Source: an uncultured Lacinutrix sp.
GTDB lineage: Bacteria > Bacteroidota > Bacteroidia > Flavobacteriales > Flavobacteriaceae
Direction of reading: 5' to 3'
Assembly (NCBI RefSeq): GCF_947500605.1
Contig: NZ_CANMSJ010000001.1
Location: 186,001 to 250,000 of the forward strand
DNA length: 64,000 nucleotides
Shown here: positions 27,126-35,031 of the stretch, one piece after another
How positions within the stretch are numbered: position 1 is the first letter of the stretch
How the letters are laid out: each line of letters begins with the position of its first letter
Translations under genes and position numbers: made by a program
Notes under the pieces: generated by a model
The model's database searches: none
Told to the model about the DNA's origin: nothing
Seen by the model: only the letters and a program-made list of their open reading frames with translations

Positions 27126-27133
27126 TATATTTG
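27126..27133 (+). promoter_or_regulatory. Candidate -7 element for the KTSC-OLD pair
   Basis: TATATTTG is a perfect TAnnTTTG match, 73 nt before the KTSC start codon. No TTG is found at the expected -33 distance. The rest of the gap after the terminator is A/T-rich, with nothing else recognisable. Confidence 0.4.
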
Positions 27134-27206
27134 GTACACTTATCTTTAAACTTATAGTTTACTCTGAAATTAATATTTAAACATTTAATTTTTAATAAGT
27201 TATAAT

Positions 27207-27422
27207 ATGAAAAGGAAAAGTGTAAACTCATCAAATTTATTTTCTATTGGTTATGATGAGTCTTTTATGATTTTAGAGATAGAATTTAAAGAAGGAGGAA
27301 TATATCAGTATTTTAATGTTCCTAAATCTGTTTATTTAGGTTTGTGGAAAGCTTCCTCTCATGGAAAATATTTTGATAGGCATATAAAAAAAGCAAATTA
27401 TAGTCAAAAAAAGGTAAGGTAA
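27207..27422 (+). CDS. KTSC domain protein
   Basis: This 71-aa protein is almost wholly a KTSC domain: KSVNSSNLFSIGYDES, LEIEFKEGGIYQYFNVPKSVY and the terminal SHGKYFDRHIKKANYSQKK. The family is named for the conserved K-T-S-C residues, which are partly varied here. It is thought to bind nucleic acid or sit beside nucleases and phage genes. Its stop codon directly abuts the ATG of the OLD nuclease gene, with no intervening base, which implies tight coupling. Confidence 0.85.
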   Translation: MKRKSVNSSNLFSIGYDESFMILEIEFKEGGIYQYFNVPKSVYLGLWKASSHGKYFDRHIKKANYSQKKVR

Positions 27423-29198
27423 ATGAAGATAAATAAATTAAAAATAAAGAATTGGAGATCTATTATAGATGAAGAGATTCAGTTTCAAGATTTAATTATT
27501 CTTATCGGTCAAAATAACCATGGGAAATCGAATGTTTTAAGTTCAATACTATTTTTTTTCGGAGAAATAAAAATTCAACAACTTGATTTTAATAAAGATT
27601 CAGATGAAATATTTGTAGAAATTGAATTTTCTGATTTAAATGAAACTGAAAAAATAACATTCCAAAAGTATGTTTCTTCAGAAAACACTATAACTGTTAG
27701 AAAAACAGCTAAAAATGATTTAAGTTTAAGTTATAATGGTTTTATTCAAGAACCTAAGTTAGATTGGTTGAAAGAGTCAAATGTTGGCACGTTTTCTAAA
27801 AGAGAGGAAGCTGAAAAGCTACCTTTAAAACAGTATTTACCGGTAGCAGGAAGAATTACAAAAACTGATTTTATAACAGCACAACAAGATTATGTTAAAG
27901 CTAATTTTGATAAAATAAAATTTGATTACAAATTAGAGGAAACAAATTTTTTAGGAGCAACAAATGTTGCTAAAGGTATTTTTGGTGATTTATTTTTTAT
28001 TCCTTCAATTAAAAATGCATCAGATGAGTTAAATCCTAAAGGTAATAGCTTTTTCGGTCAATTGTATACAAAGGTAATTAATAGAATTTCTGAGAATAAT
28101 CCAGAATTTATAGACGCTAAAAAAAGAATTATTGAATTATCTAAAATATTAAATAAAACTGATAAAAATGGCGGAATCAATAAGGATAGACCCAAAGAAC
28201 TTACTTCATTAGAAGGCTTATTAGATGATGAACTGAAAAGTTGGGATACTAAAATTGATATTCAAATTACGCCTCCAAATGTAGAAGATATTTTCAAAGT
28301 GGGAGCAAATGTTTCTTTAGATGATGGAATTAAAACAGATATTACAAGAAAAGGGCATGGTCTTCAAAGAGCTTTAATTTTTGCATTAATAAAAGCTTGG
28401 GCAAAAGTTTTAAAATTAGAAAGAGAAGAGCAAGATAAAAACGAGAGTTCAAATAGAAAAGCTTCGAAATCAACTTATTTTATTTTTGAAGAACCAGAGT
28501 TATTTTTACATCCTCAAGCACAAAAAGAATTATTTGCGTCTTTAATTAATCTTTCAAATGAAGAAAGTCAAGTAGTTTTGTGTACACATTCAAGTTCTTT
28601 TTTGGATTTAAACTATCATAAATCCATATGTATTGTAAAAAAAGAAAATATTGAAGTAGGAACAAAGGTGTTACAATTTACAAATGATATTTTTGAGGAA
28701 AATGAAGATAAAAAACAATTTAATTTGAGTTATTGGATTAATCCAGAAAGAAGTGAATTGTTTTTTGCTAAGAAGGTTATCTTAGTTGAAGGGCAAACAG
28801 ACAAAACAATACTGCCTATGTTAGCTAAAGATTTGGATATATTTAGATATGATTTTACAATCATAGATTGTGGGAGTAAAGACAGTATACCTTTGTATAT
28901 TAATTTATTAAATAAATTTAAAATTAAATACTGTGTCGTATATGATAAAGATCATCAAGAAGGTAAAAGTGATCAAGCTATAAAGACAGCAGACAAAATC
29001 ACTAATATCATTGAAGATATAATAGATATCGGTTTAGGAAAAAGTATGGTATTAGTAAACGATATTGAGGAAGAACTTGGTATGTTTGAGAAAGGCGGAA
29101 GAAATAAGGCGTATGCTGCAATAAATTTTATAAACTCTGATAAGTACGCATTGTCAAATAGTTTTAGAAATAAAATTATAAGTGTTTTTAGTGAATAA
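27423..29198 (+). CDS. OLD-family ATP-dependent nuclease (AAA ATPase plus Toprim)
   Basis: This 591-aa protein has an N-terminal SMC-like ATPase with Walker A GQNNHGKS (29-36) and a late ABC-type signature/Walker B (FIFEEPELFLHP). A C-terminal Toprim domain contains ILVEGQTDKT (metal glutamate) and VVYDKDH (DxD). OLD proteins cut DNA and include phage P2 Old and Gabija GajA. There is no UvrD-like GajB here, so this is a stand-alone type with a KTSC partner. Codon third positions look even more A/T-rich than in flanking genes, consistent with recent acquisition. Defence function is inferred. Confidence 0.88.
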   Translation: MKINKLKIKNWRSIIDEEIQFQDLIILIGQNNHGKSNVLSSILFFFGEIKIQQLDFNKDSDEIFVEIEFSDLNETEKITFQKYVSSENTITVRKTAKNDLSLSYNGFIQEPKLDWLKESNVGTFSKREEAEKLPLKQYLPVAGRITKTDFITAQQDYVKANFDKIKFDYKLEETNFLGATNVAKGIFGDLFFIPSIKNASDELNPKGNSFFGQLYTKVINRISENNPEFIDAKKRIIELSKILNKTDKNGGINKDRPKELTSLEGLLDDELKSWDTKIDIQITPPNVEDIFKVGANVSLDDGIKTDITRKGHGLQRALIFALIKAWAKVLKLEREEQDKNESSNRKASKSTYFIFEEPELFLHPQAQKELFASLINLSNEESQVVLCTHSSSFLDLNYHKSICIVKKENIEVGTKVLQFTNDIFEENEDKKQFNLSYWINPERSELFFAKKVILVEGQTDKTILPMLAKDLDIFRYDFTIIDCGSKDSIPLYINLLNKFKIKYCVVYDKDHQEGKSDQAIKTADKITNIIEDIIDIGLGKSMVLVNDIEEELGMFEKGGRNKAYAAINFINSDKYALSNSFRNKIISVFSE

Positions 29199-29222
29199 AA
29201 TTTCACATAAAAAATTAAGTAA

Positions 29223-30488
29223 ATGAAAAACGAAAATCAAATAAAATGTCCTAATTGTGGGACTTCCATAGATGTTCAAGATATTTTATCGCATCAATTA
29301 GAAGAGGAAATAAAGCAAAAATACCAGTCGCAAATAGCGGCAGAGAAGAAGCGTTACGAAAGTCAGCAAGAAAAGTTAAAACTAGAAAAGTTAGATTTCG
29401 AGAATAAGAAAAAGCGCGAAAACGTGTTATTTCAAGAACGTTTAGAAAATCAGCTTAAAGAAGATAAAAAGGAAATAGAAGCAAAGCTAAAGCTTAAATT
29501 AAAGGAGGAATCTTCCGATCAGTTTGAAGCCTTACAAAAGGAATTAAACGAAAAATCTGAGCAAGTAAAAGAGTTAAACCGATCTAAAGCCGAAATAGAA
29601 AAGCTTAAAAGAGAAAAAGGCGAACTTAAAGAAGCTGCCGAAGCCGAGGCACAGAAAAAGCTAAACGAGATTCTAACCACAGAAAAGGAAAAGATTAAAA
29701 AATCTGAGGAAGACAAAAACGAATTGCGTTTTAAAGAAATGCAAAAGCAATTAGAAGACCAGAAAAAGCTTACCGAAGAAATGAAACGTAAGCAAGAGCA
29801 AGGTTCTATGCAATTGCAAGGTGAAGTTCAAGAATTAGCAATAGAGGAGTGGTTGGCGTCTAAGTTTCCGTTAGATACAATACAAGAAATTAAAAAAGGA
29901 GCTAGAGGTGGCGATTGCCTTCAAATTGTACACACCAGAACCGAGCAAAACTGTGGTACTATCTATTACGAAAGTAAACGTACTAAAGATTTTCAGCCTA
30001 GCTGGATAGAAAAATTTAAAGCAGATATTAGAGACAAAGGCGCTAATATTGGTGTGTTGGTAACCGAGGTTATGCCATCGGACATGGACCGAATGGGATT
30101 AAGAGATGGCATTTGGATTTGTAATTACGACGAATTTAAAGGTTTATGTGCCGTATTAAGAGAAGGTATTTTACAAGTAAACAACGCTATAATCACCCAA
30201 GAAAATAAAGGTGATAAAATGGATTTACTTTACGATTACCTAACCAGTACAACCTTTAGAATGCAAATAGAAGCGATTGTAGAAGGTTTTACACAAATGA
30301 AATCGGACTTAGAAAGCGAAAAACGCTCTATGCAACGTATTTGGAAACAAAGAGAAAAGCAAATAGAGAAAGTAGTGACTAATACTATAGATATGTATGG
30401 TTCTATTAAAGGTATTGCTGGAAACGCAATCCAATCTGTTAAAGCATTAGAGTTACCAGGTTACGATGACGACGACGATTTAGAGTAG
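29223..30488 (+). CDS. DUF2130 coiled-coil protein with possible nuclease-like fold
   Basis: This 421-aa protein has an N-terminal zinc-ribbon-like CPNCG (9-13) and a long charged coiled coil (about 25-200). The DUF2130 core follows (about 205-330), with GARGGDCLQIVHT and YYESKRTKDFQ, and the acidic tail is DDDDDLE. A D followed about 20 residues later by ExK resembles the PD-(D/E)xK nuclease core; this is my reading and not an established activity. The start lies 24 nt after the OLD nuclease stop, but codon use looks like the chromosomal background, so it may not belong to the same unit. Confidence 0.85.
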   Translation: MKNENQIKCPNCGTSIDVQDILSHQLEEEIKQKYQSQIAAEKKRYESQQEKLKLEKLDFENKKKRENVLFQERLENQLKEDKKEIEAKLKLKLKEESSDQFEALQKELNEKSEQVKELNRSKAEIEKLKREKGELKEAAEAEAQKKLNEILTTEKEKIKKSEEDKNELRFKEMQKQLEDQKKLTEEMKRKQEQGSMQLQGEVQELAIEEWLASKFPLDTIQEIKKGARGGDCLQIVHTRTEQNCGTIYYESKRTKDFQPSWIEKFKADIRDKGANIGVLVTEVMPSDMDRMGLRDGIWICNYDEFKGLCAVLREGILQVNNAIITQENKGDKMDLLYDYLTSTTFRMQIEAIVEGFTQMKSDLESEKRSMQRIWKQREKQIEKVVTNTIDMYGSIKGIAGNAIQSVKALELPGYDDDDDLE

Positions 30489-30549
30489 TATATTTTAAGC
30501 AGTATTAATCTCGTGTTTTAAAAGAAAAAGGTAATTAATAAAATATAAA

Positions 30550-30563
30550 GGATAAATTTGTCC
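30550..30563 (+). promoter_or_regulatory. Candidate operator of the Rrf2 NO regulator
   Basis: GGATAAATTTGTCC is a 14-bp inverted repeat with a single mismatched pair. It overlaps the -33 TTG of the rrf2 promoter, the expected position for an autoregulatory repressor site. A related half (GGATAAA) recurs at 31060, just before the second gene of the operon. Confidence 0.5.
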
Positions 30564-30588
30564 GCTATTAAATATAGCATTATATTTG
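30558..30588 (+). promoter_or_regulatory. Promoter of the NO-response operon
   Basis: A TTG is followed after exactly 20 nt by TATATTTG, a perfect Flavobacterium-type promoter. It ends 20 nt before the regulator start codon. Confidence 0.75.
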
Positions 30589-30608
30589 TCGTATAAATAA
30601 AGAAATAG

Positions 30609-31040
30609 ATGTTTTCAAAATCTTGCGAATATGGTTTACGCGCTGTAATTTTTGTAGCTCAGCAGAGCTCGAAAGGAGAGAAGGTGAGTTTAATCACTAT
30701 TTCGGAAGAGATTAATTCGCCTTCGGCATTTACTGCCAAAATTTTACAACAATTAACAAGAGCACATATATTAACCTCTATAAAAGGTCGCTACGGTGGT
30801 TTTTTTATAGAGGATAATAAAATGGATACAAAGCTTAGCGAAATAGTAAGTTTATTAGATGGCGATGCTATATATAATGGCTGCGGTTTAGGTTTAAAAC
30901 AATGCGATGCAAACTCACCGTGTCCTTTACATTTTAAATTTATTGAGATTAGAGATAACTTAAAGACGATGCTTGAAAGTACATCGTTAAAAGCTTTAGT
31001 GGATGATCTTAGTTTGGGGACTTTCATTTTAAAACGCTAA
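30609..31040 (+). CDS. Rrf2-family regulator, NsrR-like, probable nitric-oxide sensor
   Basis: This 143-aa protein has an N-terminal winged helix (SKSCEYGLRAVIFVA, then AKILQQLTRAHILTSIKGRYGGF) and a C-terminal cluster of three cysteines C92, C99 and C105 (C-x6-C-x5-C). These would hold an iron-sulfur cluster, as in NsrR and IscR. Downstream genes encode NO reductase and a truncated globin, which points to NO sensing. A palindrome over its own promoter fits autorepression. NO sensing is inferred from context; an IscR role is less likely because no isc genes are nearby. Confidence 0.87.
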   Translation: MFSKSCEYGLRAVIFVAQQSSKGEKVSLITISEEINSPSAFTAKILQQLTRAHILTSIKGRYGGFFIEDNKMDTKLSEIVSLLDGDAIYNGCGLGLKQCDANSPCPLHFKFIEIRDNLKTMLESTSLKALVDDLSLGTFILKR

Positions 31041-31084
31041 AAAAAATTAATTATAAATAGGATAAAAAGGTCTTTTAATCGATT

Positions 31085-31549
31085 ATGAAAAAACAAATCA
31101 TTTACAGTATCGCTTTAACTTTTATATGGATAGGTTTTGTAGGCGCAATAAGCTTTATGGAAGCTTGGTTAAAATTTCAAGCACCTAATATTACCACAGC
31201 GTTAGGCTTAGGCATTGGGCAGTTAGTTTTTAAAGCACTTAATAGCGTAGAGATTACCTGCGCCATTTTAATACTACTCTTAATTTTTAGTAGTAAACAC
31301 ACACAACGTTTTAAGGCGTTACCGTTTTTAATAATAGCGTTAGTAGTACTTGTTATTCAAACCGTTTGGGTTTTACCAGCCTTAGACGCTAGAGCAAGTT
31401 TAATTATTAATATGGTTAAAGTACCACCAAGCAAACTACATCTGTGGTATGTTATTCTAGAATTAATAAAAGTAACAAGCTTAATTATTTACGGTATTAA
31501 AAAACTACGCATTCACACATTAGATAATAAACAAATAACAACCACATGA
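31085..31549 (+). CDS. Four-helix membrane protein of the NO operon, function unknown
   Basis: This 154-aa protein has four hydrophobic helices (about 6-25, 50-70, 78-97 and 117-137). Short loops contain [12 protein letters not shown] after the first helix and [11 protein letters not shown] before the last. I do not recognise a named family. It stands between the NO regulator and a cupin in an NO-response operon and overlaps the cupin start by 4 nt (ATGA), which implies coupling. A conserved glutamate/tryptophan segment near the first helix would be the place to look for ligand binding. Confidence 0.75.
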   Translation: MKKQIIYSIALTFIWIGFVGAISFMEAWLKFQAPNITTALGLGIGQLVFKALNSVEITCAILILLLIFSSKHTQRFKALPFLIIALVVLVIQTVWVLPALDARASLIINMVKVPPSKLHLWYVILELIKVTSLIIYGIKKLRIHTLDNKQITTT

Positions 31550-31881
31550 AAAAAGCATCATTAACAGACGACTTGGTTTTTACACCAAACAAACCAGCAA
31601 TTACACTAATACTAAAAACAGAAACTACTAAAGAAATAAGAATTGCCTTAGAAAAAGGGCAAACCATGAAAGAACACAAAGCACCATTTCCAATAATTGT
31701 TGAGGTTTTTGATGGTGCCATAGAATTTGGTGTAAACGGCGAAAAACAACACTTAACAAAAGGAGCACTAATAGCGTTAGACGCAAATGTTCCTCACGAT
31801 TTAAAAGGGCTAGAAAATAGTATTATTAGGTTATCTCTTTCTATCGCAGATACAGTACAACGTGTACAAAACGTAGGTTAA
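31546..31881 (+). CDS. Small cupin-domain protein of the NO operon
   Basis: This 111-aa single-domain cupin has a first motif with one histidine ([21 protein letters not shown]) and a second motif with a histidine ([14 protein letters not shown]). Three ligands of a usual cupin metal site are not all visible, so metal binding is uncertain. It overlaps the upstream membrane-protein gene by 4 nt and precedes the NO reductase by 23 nt. Small cupins of this type often accompany globins and NO reductases in Bacteroidetes; the role is unknown. Confidence 0.78.
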   Translation: MKKASLTDDLVFTPNKPAITLILKTETTKEIRIALEKGQTMKEHKAPFPIIVEVFDGAIEFGVNGEKQHLTKGALIALDANVPHDLKGLENSIIRLSLSIADTVQRVQNVG

Positions 31882-31904
31882 TATAAAAGTAAAAATATAT
31901 AAAA

Positions 31905-34124
31905 ATGAAAAAAGTTTGGATTGCATTTTCAAGCGTAGTCATACTCTCTTTTATTGCCCTAATTTGGGTAGGAACAGAAGTATACCAAAAACAACCACCA
32001 ATACCAGAAACGGTAATAATTGAAGAAACAGGAGAGGTAGTATATACAAAAGCCGACATACAAATTGGGCAAAACGTTTGGGAGTCTATAGGAGGTATGG
32101 AAGTCGGTTCCATTTGGGGACATGGTAGTTATGTTGCTCCAGATTGGTCTGCCGATTGGATACATAAAGAAGCCGTTTTTATGCTAGATGCATGGGCTAA
32201 AAAAGACTACAATACGACTTACGATAATTTAGATGTAGAGCCTAAAGCAGCCTTAAAAGCGCGTTTAATTAAGACCATTAAAACAAATACTTTTAATCCT
32301 TTAGATAAAAGTGTTACCATAACGCAAGAGCGTTACACTGCTATTGTTAGCAATACGGCACATTATACCGATATTTTTTCTAACGGTTATGAGCAATATG
32401 CCATACCAAAAGGCGCACTAGAAGACACCGAAAAATTAGAGCAGCTAAATGCCTTTCTATTTTGGACTTCTTGGGCAGCAAGTACTAACAGACCAGATAA
32501 GGAGTATACTTACACATCAAACTGGCCACACGAACCTTTAATTGGTAATACAATTACTGCCGATTCTCAAATATGGTCGGGATTCTCGGTAGTATTATTG
32601 CTATTATTTATTGGGATATTAACGTACTATTATCTTAGAAAACACGAGAAAGGAGAGGCTGTTATACATCCTAAAGAAGATCCTTTAGGAAAATTAGTGC
32701 TTACTAGATCTCAAAAATCGGTTTTAAAATATTTTATCGTCATATCACTATTAATAGGGCTTCAGGTAATATTAGGCGTATTAACAGTGCATTATACAGT
32801 AGAAGGTCAGGCCTTTTTTGGTTACGATTTATCTAGTGTATTACCTTATTCCATAACCAGAACTTGGCATACGCAATTAGCAGTATTCTGGATTGCAGCC
32901 ACATGGTTAGCAACAGGTTTATTTTTAGCACCAATGATTAGTGGTAAAGAAATGAAATACCAAGTCTTTGGTATTAATTTCCTCTTTATTGCATTACTTA
33001 TTATTGTTTTAGGATCTTTAGTAGGCGAGTGGCTTGGTGTACATCAGTTTTTAGATTTAACAACCAATTTCTTCTTTGGCCATCAAGGTTACGAGTACAT
33101 GGATTTAGGTAGATTCTGGCAAATATTTTTAGGTATCGGTCTTGTTTTATGGGTACTTATGGTTGGAAGACACGTCGTATTTGGTATTAGAAAAAATGAC
33201 GATTCTAAGCATTTATTAATCATATTATTAATTTCTGTAATTGCTATTGGTATGTTTTTCTTTTCAGGATTAATGTATGGCGAAAACAGTAGTTTGCCAG
33301 TAATTAACTATTGGAGATGGTGGTTAGTACACCTTTGGGTAGAAGGATTCTTCGAGGTTTTTGCAACAGTAATTATTGCCTTTATTTTTCTAAGAATGAA
33401 AATTCTTTCGGCTAAAACAGCAGGACGTGCTTCTATAGCCTCTGCAACAATATTTTTAGCAGGTGGTATTATTGGGACGCTTCATCATCTATACTATTCG
33501 GGTACACCAGTGCAAGCCATAGCTTTAGGTGCTACATTTAGTGCGCTAGAAGTGGTGCCACTTACTTTAATGGGTTTCGAAATTAGAGAGAATTGGAACT
33601 TGTTAAAATCGCATAAATGGGTTCAAAATTACAAATGGCCAATATTCTTTTTTATTGCAGTCGCGTTCTGGAATATGGTAGGTGCAGGTGTTTTTGGTTT
33701 TTTAATAAATCCGCCAATCGCATTGTATTACATTCAAGGTTTAAATACCACAGCAGTACATGCACATACCGCATTATTTGGAGTCTATGGATTGTTAGGA
33801 ATGGGCTTTATAATTATATGTTTACGTTTTTACTCAGACCGTGTTTGGAGTTCTACAAAACTAAAAAGAGCCTTTTGGTTATTAAATATCGGTTTAGTAG
33901 CTATGGTTGTTTTTAGCATGTTACCAATAGGTATTATTCAAGCATATACGTCTATTACAAAAGGCTATTCGTTTGCGCGTAGTGCAGATTTACTGTACTC
34001 ACCAACGATTCAAACCTTAAAATGGTTACGTATGATTGGAGATATTATTTTTTCTGTCGGAATATTTTACTTCTGCTGGTTTACTATTAACGAAACTATT
34101 TACTGTTTAAAAAAGAAAATCTAA
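31905..34124 (+). CDS. norZ: Quinol-dependent nitric oxide reductase
   Basis: This 739-aa single-subunit qNOR fuses an N-terminal periplasmic NorC-like domain (about 25-215, anchored by the first helix) to the 12-helix NorB core. Metal-ligand histidines are visible in RTWHTQLAVFW, RWWLVHLWVEGFFEVF, GTLHHLYYSG and AVHAHTALFG. The enzyme reduces two NO to N2O using menaquinol or ubiquinol. There is no cytochrome c CxxCH motif, as expected for the quinol type. With no nitrite reductase in view, detoxification is more likely than full denitrification. Length is typical. Confidence 0.93.
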   Translation: MKKVWIAFSSVVILSFIALIWVGTEVYQKQPPIPETVIIEETGEVVYTKADIQIGQNVWESIGGMEVGSIWGHGSYVAPDWSADWIHKEAVFMLDAWAKKDYNTTYDNLDVEPKAALKARLIKTIKTNTFNPLDKSVTITQERYTAIVSNTAHYTDIFSNGYEQYAIPKGALEDTEKLEQLNAFLFWTSWAASTNRPDKEYTYTSNWPHEPLIGNTITADSQIWSGFSVVLLLLFIGILTYYYLRKHEKGEAVIHPKEDPLGKLVLTRSQKSVLKYFIVISLLIGLQVILGVLTVHYTVEGQAFFGYDLSSVLPYSITRTWHTQLAVFWIAATWLATGLFLAPMISGKEMKYQVFGINFLFIALLIIVLGSLVGEWLGVHQFLDLTTNFFFGHQGYEYMDLGRFWQIFLGIGLVLWVLMVGRHVVFGIRKNDDSKHLLIILLISVIAIGMFFFSGLMYGENSSLPVINYWRWWLVHLWVEGFFEVFATVIIAFIFLRMKILSAKTAGRASIASATIFLAGGIIGTLHHLYYSGTPVQAIALGATFSALEVVPLTLMGFEIRENWNLLKSHKWVQNYKWPIFFFIAVAFWNMVGAGVFGFLINPPIALYYIQGLNTTAVHAHTALFGVYGLLGMGFIIICLRFYSDRVWSSTKLKRAFWLLNIGLVAMVVFSMLPIGIIQAYTSITKGYSFARSADLLYSPTIQTLKWLRMIGDIIFSVGIFYFCWFTINETIYCLKKKI

Positions 34125-34137
34125 TACCCATTTTAAT

Positions 34138-34530
34138 ATGAAAACAATTGAAGATAGAGCAGATGTTTACAAGTTGGTAACTACTTTTTATGCTAAAGTT
34201 AGAGCTGATGCACTTTTAGGTCCCATTTTTAATCATCATTTAACAGATGAGCAATGGCCACCGCATTTAGATAAACTAACCGATTTTTGGGTAACAAATT
34301 TATTTGGTGAAGCCTGTTTTAAAGGAAACCCAAGTCAAGCACACCAAAAAGTAGATAACTATTTAAACCATAAAATGGCACAACACCATTTTACACAATG
34401 GTTAGAATTATGGTTTAAAACTATCGATTCTTTATTTGTAGGCGAACATGCCAATCGTGCAAAAGAAGCCTCAAAACGAATGGCGATGGGACAACTTGCT
34501 AATGTTTGTAGGACTAGAGAACAATTGTAG
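34138..34530 (+). CDS. Group III truncated haemoglobin
   Basis: This 130-aa 2-on-2 globin has the group III features: VYKLVTTFYAKVRADALLGPIF at the N-terminus, WPPHLDKLTDFWVTNLFG, and proximal-histidine region MAQHHFTQWLELWF. Group III globins in Campylobacter and other bacteria help handle NO and oxygen. It is 13 nt after the qNOR gene and clearly the last gene of the NO operon. I see no terminator before the next promoter, 140 nt downstream. Confidence 0.9.
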   Translation: MKTIEDRADVYKLVTTFYAKVRADALLGPIFNHHLTDEQWPPHLDKLTDFWVTNLFGEACFKGNPSQAHQKVDNYLNHKMAQHHFTQWLELWFKTIDSLFVGEHANRAKEASKRMAMGQLANVCRTREQL

Positions 34531-34671
34531 ACAAAAATAAAGTAACTATATTACTGTTAATGGTTTAGTGATATTTAACTTTAAAACTGTAAAAGGCAAC
34601 ATTAAAACTTTTATTTTGCTACTTAAACCGGGATGGAAAGTTGTAAAAACTTATATTTAAAAGATTTAATG

Positions 34672-34701
34672 TTGTTTTACGGATTAATGGTATTATCTTT
34701 G
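34672..34701 (+). promoter_or_regulatory. Promoter of cold-shock gene 1
   Basis: A TTG is followed after 19 nt by TATCTTTG, a perfect consensus. The leader to the ATG at 34732 is about 25 nt. This position rules out an earlier in-frame ATG at 34633 as the start. Confidence 0.75.
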
Positions 34702-34731
34702 CTGCACATTAATAAATTAAATTACATTACA

Positions 34732-34923
34732 ATGAATAAAGGTACAGTTAAATTTTTCAACGACGCGAAAGGATTTGGATTCATCACTGAAGAAGGTGTT
34801 GACAAAGATCATTTCGTACACATTTCTGGATTAATCGATGAGATTAGAGAAGGTGACCAAGTTGAATTCGATTTACAAGAAGGAAACAAAGGATTAAACG
34901 CGGTTAACGTAAAAGTTATCTAA
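34732..34923 (+). CDS. Cold-shock protein 1 (CspA family)
   Basis: This 63-aa single cold-shock domain has RNP1 KGFGFI and RNP2 DHFVHIS, the nucleic-acid-binding signatures. It probably acts as an RNA chaperone. Start chosen at MNKGTVKFF; an upstream ATG would add 33 unrelated residues and lies before the promoter. It differs from the copies at 39.4 and 41.1 kb at only a few residues (MNKG, DAKG, HISG, DQVE). It is followed by a strong terminator and then by a DEAD-box helicase gene. Confidence 0.93.
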   Translation: MNKGTVKFFNDAKGFGFITEEGVDKDHFVHISGLIDEIREGDQVEFDLQEGNKGLNAVNVKVI

Positions 34924-34943
34924 GAATATATTCATATTTTTTC

Positions 34944-34976
34944 AAAAAGTCCATCTAATTTAGATGGGCTTTTTTT
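34944..34976 (+). terminator. Terminator of cold-shock gene 1
   Basis: AAAAAGTCCATCTA and TAGATGGGCTTTTTT pair around a 3-nt loop with one G-U pair and a T run. Confidence 0.88.
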
Positions 34977-34988
34977 ATGCTCAATAGT

Positions 34989-35017
34989 TTGTGCTACAAA
35001 AAGTGTGATTATCTTTA
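34989..35017 (+). promoter_or_regulatory. Promoter of the DEAD-box helicase gene
   Basis: A TTG is followed after 18 nt by TATCTTTA (7 of 8 bases of TAnnTTTG), 14 nt before the ATG at 35032. It supports that start over one 27 nt earlier. Confidence 0.6.
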
Positions 35018-35031
35018 CCAAAAAATATTTT

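Noticed and set aside
27207-30488. Gabija defence system
   Set aside because: A GajA-like OLD protein is present, but no UvrD-like GajB gene lies beside it.
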